This document shows positions 35,355 through 43,931 of a stretch of 64,000 nucleotides of DNA, in pieces (position 1 is the stretch's first letter; each line of letters starts with the position of its first letter). Below the pieces are notes generated by a model, which was given only the letters and a program-made list of their open reading frames with translations, was not told the origin of the DNA and did no database searches. Made by a program: the position numbers and the translations under genes. The DNA is from Brevundimonas guildfordensis (GTDB lineage Bacteria; Pseudomonadota; Alphaproteobacteria; Caulobacterales; Caulobacteraceae): assembly GCF_014836405.1 (NCBI RefSeq), contig NZ_JACSQU010000001.1, positions 1,612,001-1,676,000 on the forward strand. The letters run 5' to 3'.

Positions 35355-36209
35355 ATGACAGCCGTGCATCCGCCTCGCTGGATCATCATCCCGCCCTGCC
35401 CCGACCGACTCGACTGGATCGCCGCCGTCAAGGAAGCGGGCGCCGAACAGGGACTGTCGGTTGTCGATATCGACGCGGGCGGCGAGGCTGGCGACCTGGT
35501 CATCGCCAGCGATGCCGCCAAGGCGCTTAAGGCGAAGGTCGAGCCCCAACACCTGGCCGCCATCCTCAGCGACATCGGTATTCTGACGCCCGCGGTCGAC
35601 GGCGCGCTCGTCACAGACAAGCTGCACGCCGGCGTGCGCTCGTCTTCCGAACTTTGGCGGCGCGCCCGGCAACTGCCGGCCGGGCGGGTCTTCCCCGCCC
35701 AGATGTTCGACGCCGGGCCGGTGGAGATCCTGTCGGGGCTTAAGCTGGCCCGGCCTGCGTCGACGGCCTCGGCCACCGCTCGCAACCGCGCTCTGGCCCA
35801 GGCGGTGGCGGTCTATGCGGACGGCCAAGCGCATTGGCTGGGCGAGATTTTCAACTACACCTCGCAGACCGTGCGCCATGAAGCAGAGCGCACGACGATT
35901 GATCTGACGGGGCGGCCGCGCTTTCTGATCTTCGGCCCGTATCTGACCCTGCCCACGGGACGCTGGAAGGCGGTTATCCGCCTCGGGTTCGATGACGCCG
36001 CGGCGCGATATCAGTATCGCGCAGACTGGGGCGAACAGGAGACCTACAGCTCGCACATCTTCCGCCCCCAACGTGAGGGGCTTTATGACCTGGAGATGGA
36101 GTTCGAATGGACCAAGCCCAGCGCCTGCGAAATGCGGTTGCTGGTGCTGGAAGGCGCATTCGACGGCGAGGTGATCTTTATGGGCGTTCAGCTAAGCCGA
36201 GCCGACTGA
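35355..36209 (+). CDS. Protein of unknown function in the capsule export operon
   Basis: 284 residues, not recognised. The first part (about 8-125) alternates short strands and helices without signal peptide. The last 120 residues ([59 protein letters not shown]) look like a beta-sandwich of carbohydrate-binding type. A similar style of C-terminal domain occurs in the transferase at 57139. It starts two bases after the kpsT stop and its end overlaps rfbB on the other strand by 32 bases. A role in glycan recognition or termination is only a guess. Confidence 0.75.
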   Translation: MTAVHPPRWIIIPPCPDRLDWIAAVKEAGAEQGLSVVDIDAGGEAGDLVIASDAAKALKAKVEPQHLAAILSDIGILTPAVDGALVTDKLHAGVRSSSELWRRARQLPAGRVFPAQMFDAGPVEILSGLKLARPASTASATARNRALAQAVAVYADGQAHWLGEIFNYTSQTVRHEAERTTIDLTGRPRFLIFGPYLTLPTGRWKAVIRLGFDDAAARYQYRADWGEQETYSSHIFRPQREGLYDLEMEFEWTKPSACEMRLLVLEGAFDGEVIFMGVQLSRAD

Positions 36210-37233
36210 GCCCCGCGCTATCGACCAACGACGCCCACCAGTCGCGGTTGGCCAGATACCAGGCGACTGTCCGGGCCACGCCCTGCTCAAACGACGCTTC
36301 AGGCCGCCAGCCCAGCTCTGCGCGGATCTTTCCTGCATCGATGGCGTAGCGCCGGTCATGGCCGGGCCGGTCCTCCACCAAGGTGATGGCTTCGGCGTGA
36401 GGGCGGCCGTCCGGGCGAGGTTTGAGCTTATCCAGAGCGGCGCAAACGGCCGCCGCAACCTGCAAATTGGTGCGCTCTGCGTCGCCGCCGACGCAGTAGG
36501 TACGGCCCGGTTCGGCGCGCTCCAGCATCAGTCTCAGGGCGCGGGCGTGGTCGTCGACGTGCAGCCAGTCGCGCACGTTGGAGCCGTCGCCGTAGATGGG
36601 CAGGGGCTCCCCGGCCAAAGCCTTGAGGATCAGGGTCGGGATCAGCTTCTCGGGAAACTGGCGCGGACCGTAGTTGTTCGAGCAGTTGCTGATCACCACC
36701 GGCAGCCCGAACGTATGCCCCCAGGCGCGCACCAGATGGTCGGACGCCGCCTTGGACGCCGAATAGGGCGAGCGGGGGTCATAGGGTGTCGTCTCGTTGA
36801 AGCGCCCCTCGGCGCCGAGAGAGCCGAACACCTCGTCGGTCGAGACGTGCAGAAAGCGGAAGGCCTCGCGCGCGGAGCCAGACAGACCGCGCCAATAGGT
36901 CAGGGCCTGATCGAGCAGGACCTGGGCGCCGACCACGTTGGTCTGGATGAAGACGGCCGGGCCGTCGATCGAGCGGTCGACGTGGGTTTCGGCGGCCAGA
37001 TGGGCCACGCGGTCGGGACGGAAGTCGCGGAAGGCGCCGGCCATGGCGACTGCATCGCCGATGTCGGCCTTCAGGAAATGAAAGCGGGGATGGTCAGCGA
37101 CTTCGCTCAAAGAAGCCTCGACCCCAGCGTAGGTCAGCTTGTCGACCACCAGCACCTCGTCGCCGCGCGACAGAAGCTCGCGGACCAGGGCCGAGCCGAT
37201 GAAGCCGGCGCCGCCGGTAAGCAATATCCGCAC
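36178..37233 (-). CDS. rfbB: dTDP-glucose 4,6-dehydratase
   Basis: 351 residues of the extended short-chain dehydrogenase family. NAD binding is [15 protein letters not shown], the active-site set is in [10 protein letters not shown] and [12 protein letters not shown], and [10 protein letters not shown] is the RmlB signature. It makes dTDP-4-keto-6-deoxyglucose, second step of dTDP-L-rhamnose synthesis. rfbC lies upstream on the same strand with 35 bases between. rfbA and rfbD are 15 kb away. Confidence 0.96.
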   Translation of the reverse strand: MRILLTGGAGFIGSALVRELLSRGDEVLVVDKLTYAGVEASLSEVADHPRFHFLKADIGDAVAMAGAFRDFRPDRVAHLAAETHVDRSIDGPAVFIQTNVVGAQVLLDQALTYWRGLSGSAREAFRFLHVSTDEVFGSLGAEGRFNETTPYDPRSPYSASKAASDHLVRAWGHTFGLPVVISNCSNNYGPRQFPEKLIPTLILKALAGEPLPIYGDGSNVRDWLHVDDHARALRLMLERAEPGRTYCVGGDAERTNLQVAAAVCAALDKLKPRPDGRPHAEAITLVEDRPGHDRRYAIDAGKIRAELGWRPEASFEQGVARTVAWYLANRDWWASLVDSAGLSRLGLAERP

Positions 37234-37268
37234 GAGCCTCTCCTTCGCCGACGCCGCATCTTCCCCGG

Positions 37269-37868
37269 CTAGCGGCTAGCGGTCGCCAGGTCCACAATCG
37301 ACAGCATCGACGCTTCAGAACCGCGAAACGGGCTGGTCAGGTCCCGCAGGCGAGGCCAGGCGCGGTCGCGCTCGGCCAGCACCGCCTGATCCGCCTTCAC
37401 AGGCCAGGGGATGTCCAGATCAGGGTCGTCCCAGGCCAGACCCGCCTCATGGGCCGGGGCGTAAGGGGCGGAGACCTTATAGGCCACCTCGGCGCCGGGC
37501 GTCAGGGTGACGAAGCCGTGGGCGAACCCCGGCGGGATGAACAACTGGTCGCCGCTGTCGGCCGACAGTTCGACGGCATGAGCCTGTCCAAACGTCGCGG
37601 CGCCGACGCGCAGGTCCACCGCCACGTCGAGAATCGCCCCGCGCAGGCAGCGCACCAGCTTGGCCTGGGCATAGGGCGGCGTCTGGAAATGCAGGCCGCG
37701 CACCACGCCCTGCGGCTCGGAGCGCGACTGGTTGTCCTGAACGAAGTCGCAATCGATGCCGGCGGCGGCGAAGCGGGCGCGGGACCAGGTCTCGGAAAAC
37801 CAGCCGCGCGCGTCGCCGTAGCGCGGCGTCCTGAGCAGGACGAGCTGGCCAGAGGTTTCCAGCGTCAT
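37269..37868 (-). CDS. rfbC: dTDP-4-dehydrorhamnose 3,5-epimerase
   Basis: 199 residues of the RmlC cupin family with [16 protein letters not shown] (active-site His) and [13 protein letters not shown], and the substrate-binding QDNQSRS. It epimerises dTDP-4-keto-6-deoxyglucose at C3 and C5. The start overlaps the stop of the upstream cell-wall hydrolase gene by four bases, an unusual coupling to a peptidoglycan enzyme. Confidence 0.95.
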   Translation of the reverse strand: MTLETSGQLVLLRTPRYGDARGWFSETWSRARFAAAGIDCDFVQDNQSRSEPQGVVRGLHFQTPPYAQAKLVRCLRGAILDVAVDLRVGAATFGQAHAVELSADSGDQLFIPPGFAHGFVTLTPGAEVAYKVSAPYAPAHEAGLAWDDPDLDIPWPVKADQAVLAERDRAWPRLRDLTSPFRGSEASMLSIVDLATASR

Positions 37869-38833
37869 TGCGAAGCCGTGTCGGGGGTTTCGCTCGGGCC
37901 AGTCGAGGCCTGCCCGGCCAGGACGGCATAGGCGCGGTCCAGCGCCTCATTGCGCACGAACAGCAGGCGGGCGGGCGCGGCCTCGCGCTCATCGGCGCCG
38001 GGGGTCGAGCCGCCGTTCAGGGGCGCGCCGTAGAAGATGTGCGCGCCGATCTGGCGCACGCGGGCCAGACGAGCGCCCCACGAGGGTCGCACATAGTTGG
38101 CGTGATAGTTGACCGAGTTCTTGGGCAACTGGCTGGACGAGCGGCCTTCATGCACCTCACGCGCGATGCGCTCGGCGCGGGCCCAGGCGACCGCGTTGAC
38201 CGGACGGCGGCCGATCGAGCCGTCGCAGGTGAAGGTGAACTGGCAGGTGCGGCTGTTGCGCTGATAGACCACTTCGCAGATCGACTTCGGATAGGCCCGG
38301 TGGCGAGATCGGTTGATCACCACCTCGGCGACCGCCGCCTGTCCCTCTTCGCTTTCGTTTCGGGCCTCATAGTAGACGGCCTGCGTCAGACATTCGAGAT
38401 CGTTCTGCGGCATGCGCGGCGGGGTCTTCAGATCCAGCGTCGGCGGGACATAGCCGCCTGCGCGCCGGACGGCCGGGCGCGCGGCGCCGGCGTCATGGGC
38501 GGGAGGCGCGAAGGTCGCCGAAGGCTCGGCCTTGGCTATGGCGCGCGCCGGGCGCGGCGCACGCGCGGGCGGGCGCGGCGGGGCGTCCGTCAGACGTGCG
38601 CCCTTGCCTTCGTCCAGCATGGTCTGCAGCCGGGCGTTCAGGCGGGCGCGGCGGTCCGCGTCGGTTTCGGGCGCGGCGACCACCTCCGACAGATCTTGCG
38701 GCAACGGCGCGGAATGGGCGATCAGACGGGCCGAACCGGCCTGGGCGCGGTCCGGCGGCGTCAGGATGCTGACCCCCGCCCATGCCGCGCCGCCGAGGCT
38801 CGCCGCTATCAAGACCAAGGCGACGCCGCGCAT
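37865..38833 (-). CDS. Cell-wall hydrolase of the SleB type
   Basis: 322 residues. A signal peptide or anchor (GVALVLIAASLGGAAWAGV) is followed by a Pro/Arg/Ala-rich linker (to about 125) and the SleB hydrolase domain (about 140-265) with LTQAVYYEARNESEEGQAAV, AEVVINRSRH, the CQFTFTCDG cysteines and SVNYHANYV. The domain hydrolyses glycan strands; outside spore formers its role is in wall remodelling. It is the first gene of the unit that includes rfbC and rfbB. Confidence 0.88.
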   Translation of the reverse strand: MRGVALVLIAASLGGAAWAGVSILTPPDRAQAGSARLIAHSAPLPQDLSEVVAAPETDADRRARLNARLQTMLDEGKGARLTDAPPRPPARAPRPARAIAKAEPSATFAPPAHDAGAARPAVRRAGGYVPPTLDLKTPPRMPQNDLECLTQAVYYEARNESEEGQAAVAEVVINRSRHRAYPKSICEVVYQRNSRTCQFTFTCDGSIGRRPVNAVAWARAERIAREVHEGRSSSQLPKNSVNYHANYVRPSWGARLARVRQIGAHIFYGAPLNGGSTPGADEREAAPARLLFVRNEALDRAYAVLAGQASTGPSETPDTASQ

Positions 38834-38963
38834 CCCCTTCCCCCATAGAACTCAGCTTCTTCCTTACCAGTCTCAAAGAACGGCGAAAAGCAGAACTGAT
38901 TGTTCAGAGCAGCGTGATGCCATTGTTGGCAGAGGTGACGGGACGCCCTATCAAGGCACGATC

Positions 38964-39587
38964 ATGACGTCCGCCCGCCGCTCCGGCTTTTCCCTGATTG
39001 AAGCCCTGGTCGTGCTGGCGATCGGGGGCATGGCGCTGGCCGTCATCTTTTCGATCGGCATAAAGGCCGGCGACACGGGCTTTGCCTTGGGACGGCGCGC
39101 CATGTCCGCGGCCGACGCCGATGTGGCGATCAGCGACCTCCGCAGCATCATCCGCAGCCTGTCGGTGCGCCCGCCCGCCGCCATCATGGAGGGAGTGGAC
39201 CTGCCGATCATCGGCGCGCCCGAACGCCTGGAGGGCGAGGCGGTCATGGAGCGCGCCACCGGTTGCGCGCCGCAAGGATGGGCCGGGCGACTGGTGCTGA
39301 CCATCGAGGTGCAGGACGGCCGCCGCGTCGTCATGTGCGAGGCCGCGGGCCGCAGGACGCCGCTGCTGCCCCTGCCTGACGGCCGACAGGCGAGCCTGTC
39401 CTACTCGCAGGACGGCCAGACCTGGACGCCCTCGTTTGAGACGCCGCACGAGCGGGCGCTGGACCAGGAAGGCATGCGCAGCCGTCGCCTGTTCGTCCGG
39501 CTGAACGGCGGCCCGGACCTGGACGTGGTGGAAAGTGCCTCGTCCGGCAATCCCGGCCGATGGGCGAGGATCGATGCAGACTTCTAG
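38964..39587 (+). CDS. gspJ: Type II secretion minor pseudopilin GspJ
   Basis: 207 residues. The class III prepilin signal is short: MTSARRSG then FSLIEALVVLAI, with Glu at position +5. The variable part contains a Cys pair (GCAPQ and VMCEA). Size and gene order with gspK fit GspJ. The start at 38964 is chosen because the frame upstream lies opposite the cell-wall hydrolase gene. It overlaps gspK by 14 bases. Confidence 0.85.
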   Translation: MTSARRSGFSLIEALVVLAIGGMALAVIFSIGIKAGDTGFALGRRAMSAADADVAISDLRSIIRSLSVRPPAAIMEGVDLPIIGAPERLEGEAVMERATGCAPQGWAGRLVLTIEVQDGRRVVMCEAAGRRTPLLPLPDGRQASLSYSQDGQTWTPSFETPHERALDQEGMRSRRLFVRLNGGPDLDVVESASSGNPGRWARIDADF

Positions 39588-40632
39588 ATCCCAATCCCGC
39601 CCCCGGCGCCGCTCAGGCTTCGCCCTGCCCGCCGTTCTGGCGGTGACGGGGGTGGTGACGCTGATCTTCCTGGTGGCGATCACGGCCCTGGCCAGCCTGA
39701 GCGCCGAGGCCGCATCGGCCCGCGCGCGCGTCCGGTTTCTGCAAAGGGCGATGAGCGCCGAAGCCGCCTTGTCCTTCATGGCCGCCACCGAGCCGACGCG
39801 CGCCTATGGATTCGGCGTCAACGACCTGCGCCAGCCGCTAGAGATGGAAGGGCGTCAACAGGAGCCGTCCAACGCCTCCGGCGTGCCGGTCGAAAAGGTC
39901 GTCGCCGACGGGCGCCGCTATATGGTGGACGTGGGCGGACCGATGGTCCTGCGCCTGCAGGATCAGGCGGGCCTGATCAACACCGCCCAGTTGTTCGGCC
40001 AGCCGCATGAGCGGTTTCTGGAGGCGGCGGGCGTTCAGCCGGGCGAGCGACAGACACTGATCGCCCGCTATACGGACTACGTCGATTTCGACGACCTGAG
40101 ACAGCCGAATGGGGCCGAGCGCTCCGACTACGCCGACGGCGGCCCGGCCAACCGGCGTCTGATCCGGCCGACGGAATGGCTGTCGATCCTGGGCGCGCGA
40201 CAGGCGGTCGAGCCTAGGAAATGGCGCGCTCTACGCGACGCCCTGTCCGCCGATGCGACCGCCGCCACCCAGAATGTGAACACCGCCGGTCCGGCCGCCC
40301 TGGCGATCTGGTTCGGGCTGAACGACAGCCAGATCGAGACCGTGATGCGCGTGCGCGAGGAACGGCCGCTGACGTCCCTGTACGACGTGGCGTCCATGAC
40401 CGGCGCCGTGCTGGACCTGGATCAGGAACAGATCTTCACCTACCCGTCAGGCGCGACCATCCTGACGCTTCACGACACGCGATCCGCCTGGGTCTATCGC
40501 GCGCGACTGACCCTGACCCCCTTTAGTCTGGAACAGCCGCTGTGGATCGACCAGACCGAACTGACAGAGGCCCCGAAGCGGGCCAGGGCCGACACAACCG
40601 ATGCCATTCGACTTCCTTACGCCCCGCGTTGA
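39574..40632 (+). CDS. gspK: Type II secretion minor pseudopilin GspK
   Basis: 352 residues. The prepilin segment is RRRSG then FALPAVLAVTGVV, lacking the +5 Glu, as is usual for GspK at the pilus tip. The large globular part contains a helix-hairpin-like block (NVNTAGPAALAIWFGL, LTSLYDVASM) typical of GspK. The start is the ATG at 39574, inside the end of gspJ. Confidence 0.88.
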   Translation: MQTSRSQSRPRRRSGFALPAVLAVTGVVTLIFLVAITALASLSAEAASARARVRFLQRAMSAEAALSFMAATEPTRAYGFGVNDLRQPLEMEGRQQEPSNASGVPVEKVVADGRRYMVDVGGPMVLRLQDQAGLINTAQLFGQPHERFLEAAGVQPGERQTLIARYTDYVDFDDLRQPNGAERSDYADGGPANRRLIRPTEWLSILGARQAVEPRKWRALRDALSADATAATQNVNTAGPAALAIWFGLNDSQIETVMRVREERPLTSLYDVASMTGAVLDLDQEQIFTYPSGATILTLHDTRSAWVYRARLTLTPFSLEQPLWIDQTELTEAPKRARADTTDAIRLPYAPR

Positions 40633-41722
40633 GCGGTTGAGCGCCGACGGCGCCCTCAGCGTCGTCCATCCGGGCGGCGCGGTCGGACGCGTGCTGCGAC
40701 GGCCGGTGCTGCTGCTGGCGCGCGATCTGTGCGCCTTCGGCCTGTTCAGCACGGCGGCCCTGCCGCGCCGGCGACGGCGGCAGGCGGCGATGCTGCACGC
40801 CCGGCTGGCGGCGCCCTATCTGCGGGCCGGGTCGGCGCTCAGCAAGGCGGGCGACGACTATGGCGTCTGGTGGTGGGACGCCGCGCGGGTCGAGGCTCTT
40901 CTGGCGGCGCAGCAAGAAATGCAGGGCGCGCCTGTCGTGACGCCCGAGACCCTGGCGCAACCGCGCGGCGAGGGCTGGCGCATCGTGCGCCTGACCCAGG
41001 GCTATGAGGCCCAGCTGTGGCGCGACAGGGCGCTGGTCGCCTCGGCCTGGCGGCGCGACCGCTATGACGCCGCCGCCTGGTCCGCCTTCGTGCGGTTGCA
41101 GCGCAACGCCGAGGCGGCGCCGGAGGCCCCGCCCGCGCCCAGCGACCTGCCGATCGCCTTCGACAATCGCGACGCCTTCGCCCTGGCGCCGGTGGAGCTG
41201 TCGCGCGAACAGCTAGCGCTGATGGTCGGCGGCGGGGCGGCCCTCGCCTCCCTGTGCTTCGCCGCCTTCCTGTTCGGCCAGAGCCGGGAACTGGCCAAGG
41301 ATGTCGTCCGCGTCGAGGAACAGACCGCCGAAATCCGCGCCGCCACGCCCCAGGCCGAGGCCGTGCAACGCCTGAACGCCAGCCAGCAGAAGCTGGTCAC
41401 CTATCGCCGCCTGGAGGAGCAGACCGGCCCGCTGAGCGCCGCCGGGGCGGCCATCGGCATCCTGGCGCTGCACGACCTGGCGCCCACGGCCCTGAACGCC
41501 GAGACGGAGACGCTGGAGTTCACCCTGCCCTACGAGGCCATCGGCAAGATCGCCCCGGTGGTCGCTGAGCTTGAGGGCTCAGGCTATTTTTACGCGGTGG
41601 AGCCGCGAACCGACAGTTCGGCGATGAACCTGACCGTGAAGATGCGGGTGCGCGAAGCGGCGCCGCCATTGACGCCCGAGGTGACCGCCGGGGCGGCGCC
41701 GACGTCCACCGCCCAGCCCTGA
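40601..41722 (+). CDS. gspL: Type II secretion membrane protein, GspL-like
   Basis: 373 residues. A cytoplasmic part of about 200 residues has Trp-rich DYGVWWWDAARVEAL. One membrane helix is at about 207-227 (LALMVGGGAALASLCFAAFLF), followed by a coiled coil and a PilN/GspL-like periplasmic ferredoxin-type fold. The N-terminal part does not show a clear actin-like motif, so assignment as GspL rests on position and topology. It overlaps gspK by 32 bases. Confidence 0.7.
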   Translation: MPFDFLTPRVERLSADGALSVVHPGGAVGRVLRRPVLLLARDLCAFGLFSTAALPRRRRRQAAMLHARLAAPYLRAGSALSKAGDDYGVWWWDAARVEALLAAQQEMQGAPVVTPETLAQPRGEGWRIVRLTQGYEAQLWRDRALVASAWRRDRYDAAAWSAFVRLQRNAEAAPEAPPAPSDLPIAFDNRDAFALAPVELSREQLALMVGGGAALASLCFAAFLFGQSRELAKDVVRVEEQTAEIRAATPQAEAVQRLNASQQKLVTYRRLEEQTGPLSAAGAAIGILALHDLAPTALNAETETLEFTLPYEAIGKIAPVVAELEGSGYFYAVEPRTDSSAMNLTVKMRVREAAPPLTPEVTAGAAPTSTAQP

Positions 41723-41736
41723 GCCGAGCGAACGCC

Positions 41737-42201
41737 CTAAGGCGTCACCGCTTGATAACGGATGAAACGGCAGGTTCCGTCTTCACTTCGCAAGGTCATG
41801 ACCACCCGGTCCTGGTGGATCAGATTGGCGCTGGCGGTCGAACAGCCGCCGCCCTCGGCGACCGACAGGGCAGGCGACAGGGTGTAGCGCCACGGGGCGC
41901 GCAGCTCGATCAGCCGGTCGCCCTCGGCGACCGGCATGGCGGGGTCGATGATGCGCAGCGGCTCGCCGGTGCGGTTGGCTTCGCGCCGCAGGTCTGACAC
42001 CTGGCGCTGGAACTCGAAGAAGACGGCGTGAGCCGCCGTCTGATCCAGCATCCGCGAGGTCGAGGGCATGATGATGGAGGCGCTGAGAGCGAAGATGGCC
42101 AACACCACCAGCACCTCCATCAGGCTGTAGCCCCCGCGCGCCGGATCAGCGGCGACGCTCGTGCTTAGGCGGAAATCAGCGCGCGGAATCGGACGAGACA
42201 T
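41737..42201 (-). CDS. gspH: Type II secretion minor pseudopilin GspH
   Basis: 154 residues. A 23-residue leader ends DPARGG and is followed by YSLMEVLVVLAIF with the +5 Glu. The variable domain has two cysteines (GGCST and DGTCRF). It overlaps the end of gspG by 26 bases on the same strand. Leader length is longer than usual (five to ten residues). Confidence 0.83.
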   Translation of the reverse strand: MSRPIPRADFRLSTSVAADPARGGYSLMEVLVVLAIFALSASIIMPSTSRMLDQTAAHAVFFEFQRQVSDLRREANRTGEPLRIIDPAMPVAEGDRLIELRAPWRYTLSPALSVAEGGGCSTASANLIHQDRVVMTLRSEDGTCRFIRYQAVTP

Positions 42202-42691
42202 CGGCGTTGACGCCCTCGCCGCCCTCCTGGCCGTCGGCGCCGTAGCTGATCACCCGGGCGCGGGCGTCGGGCGTAGGCTCGCTAGCGCTAGGCGCGGGCG
42301 GCGCGACATAGATGTAGGAACGGCCCCAGGGATCGGGCGGCAGGTCCTTGTCCAGATAGGGGCCCGACCAGCCGGGCGTCTGCTGGGCGTCGGCCTTCAT
42401 CAGCAGGGTCAGGCCTTCCTGTTCGGTCGGCAGGCGGCCGATGTCGATGCGCATGGTCTCAAGCGCTGCTTCCAGCGAACGAATCTGCAAGCGGGCGGTC
42501 TGGGTCTTGGACTTGTCGAGCTGGGCGAACAGGCGCGGTCCGACCACCGCGGCGATCAGGGCGATGATCGCCAGCACGACCAAAATCTCCAGCATGGAAT
42601 AGCCGGCGCGCGGCTGACGGCCGCTGGGCTGATGCGGCGAGGCCACGACGCACGAAAAACGGCGGTAAAGTCGGTTCAGACGACGAAGCAT
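42176..42691 (-). CDS. gspG: Type II secretion major pseudopilin GspG
   Basis: 171 residues. The prepilin segment is RAG then YSMLEILVVLAIIALIAAVVGP. The GspG core IGRLPTEQEGLTLLM and GPYLDKDLPPDPWGRSYIY is clear, with the calcium-site aspartates in the C-terminal loop. The leader of 30 residues is long; an in-frame GTG at 42646 would give 15 but has no ribosome site. gspM is divergent. Confidence 0.95.
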   Translation of the reverse strand: MLRRLNRLYRRFSCVVASPHQPSGRQPRAGYSMLEILVVLAIIALIAAVVGPRLFAQLDKSKTQTARLQIRSLEAALETMRIDIGRLPTEQEGLTLLMKADAQQTPGWSGPYLDKDLPPDPWGRSYIYVAPPAPSASEPTPDARARVISYGADGQEGGEGVNADVSSDSAR

Positions 42692-42766
42692 TGATCGACC
42701 ACTTTAGATTTCTAAGCTGTTATGGGCGCTTAGCGATTGCTATAGCTGAGCGCGCATAGGGGGTCG

Positions 42767-43456
42767 ATGCGAATTGCGGGCTCTGGCGCGCACGAGGGCG
42801 ACGAAATTTTGCAAGGGTTCATGGCGGAAACGGCCGCATCGGCGCGCGCGTCGATCGAGACGCTGAAGGAGCGTCTGCAACGCACCACCATGCGTGAGCG
42901 CCTGCTGCTGGGCGGCCTGATGCTCGGCCTAGCCTTCTACGCTCCCGTCGCCGCTCTTGAAGCCCGCTCCACCCAAGCCGACGCCTATATCGACGCGCTG
43001 GGCGAGCAGTCCACGGCGCGGCTGACGGCGGCGGCGGCGCGCCGCATCGCCGACGGCGCGGCGGACCGGCTGGCGCTGGAAGACATGAACGCCTGGGGCT
43101 TCGAGGCCGCCAATCCCGCCGTTGCCCAGGTGCTGATTGAGCAGCGCCTGCTCGAAGCGCTGAACGCCGCCGGCCTGCCCAATGCGCGCATCGTCACCAA
43201 CGCCAAGGTCGAGGCGATCGGCCCGACCCAGTGGCTGGACGTCGAGGTTCAGTCGGACCTGCGCTGGGACCCGGCCTTCGCCTTTATGGACAAGCTGGGC
43301 GAGTGGCCCGAGGGGTTCCGGGTCGTCGGCTTCCGCTATGAGCTGACGCCGCCCGGGCCGATGATGGTCGAGGACGGTCCGCCGCAGACCAGCGGCAAGC
43401 TGTGGTTGCGCCTGGCATTCCCGGTGCGGCTGACGGATGCGGGGACGCCGTCGTGA
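42767..43456 (+). CDS. gspM: Type II secretion membrane protein, GspM-like
   Basis: 229 residues. One membrane helix (about 45-63, RLLLGGLMLGLAFYAPVAAL) is followed by a helical stretch and a small alpha/beta domain (RIVTNAKVEAIGPTQWLDVEV, FRVVGFRYELTP). AGGGGG stands just before the ATG at 42767; a second ATG at 42821 is possible. Assignment as GspM rests on position and topology. Its stop overlaps the next GTG start. Confidence 0.7.
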   Translation: MRIAGSGAHEGDEILQGFMAETAASARASIETLKERLQRTTMRERLLLGGLMLGLAFYAPVAALEARSTQADAYIDALGEQSTARLTAAAARRIADGAADRLALEDMNAWGFEAANPAVAQVLIEQRLLEALNAAGLPNARIVTNAKVEAIGPTQWLDVEVQSDLRWDPAFAFMDKLGEWPEGFRVVGFRYELTPPGPMMVEDGPPQTSGKLWLRLAFPVRLTDAGTPS

Positions 43457-43914
43457 AGCCGCTGCTATGGGCGGCGCCGCCGCTGATCCTGATCCTGGCC
43501 TATCTGACCGGCGCGGCCTACCCCGGCCGCCCGGAGGAGCCACCTTCCGTCGTGCGCGGCCTGAGCGCCCAGCAGGGATTGAGCCTGCGGCCGGGCGAAG
43601 GCGCGATCGCAGCCGTGGCCTTCCTGAAGACGCTGCGGTCGGACCCGCCGCCCCCGCCGCCGCCGCCTCCGCCCCCGCCGCCCCCTCCTCCTCCGCCGCC
43701 TCCCGACGTGGCCGTAACCTTCCGCGCCGCCCTGCGCGGGGTCGGCCTCGATCCGGCGACCGGCGCCCGCCACGCCCTGGTGAGCGGCGCAGGCGGCGTC
43801 GCGCCCCTGGCTGAAGGCGCGGTGTTCGAGGACTGGCGCATCAAGGAAATCACGGCTGACGCCGTCACCCTGACCAAGGGACGCGAAACGCGCGTCGTGC
43901 GGGTGTTCGGTTGA
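43453..43914 (+). CDS. gspC: Minimal GspC-like protein with 20-proline linker
   Basis: 153 residues starting at GTG, overlapping gspM. One N-terminal membrane helix (LLWAAPPLILILAYLTG) is followed by a linker with 20 proline codons in a row (about 43649-43708) and a homology-region domain (VTFRAALRGVGLDPATGARH to FEDWRIKEITADAVTL). GspC connects the inner-membrane platform to the secretin. The PDZ or coiled-coil end of typical GspC (about 270 residues) is missing, so substrate selection must lie elsewhere. Confidence 0.75.
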   Translation: MKPLLWAAPPLILILAYLTGAAYPGRPEEPPSVVRGLSAQQGLSLRPGEGAIAAVAFLKTLRSDPPPPPPPPPPPPPPPPPPPPDVAVTFRAALRGVGLDPATGARHALVSGAGGVAPLAEGAVFEDWRIKEITADAVTLTKGRETRVVRVFG

Positions 43915-43931
43915 GTATCGAGGATAATGGA

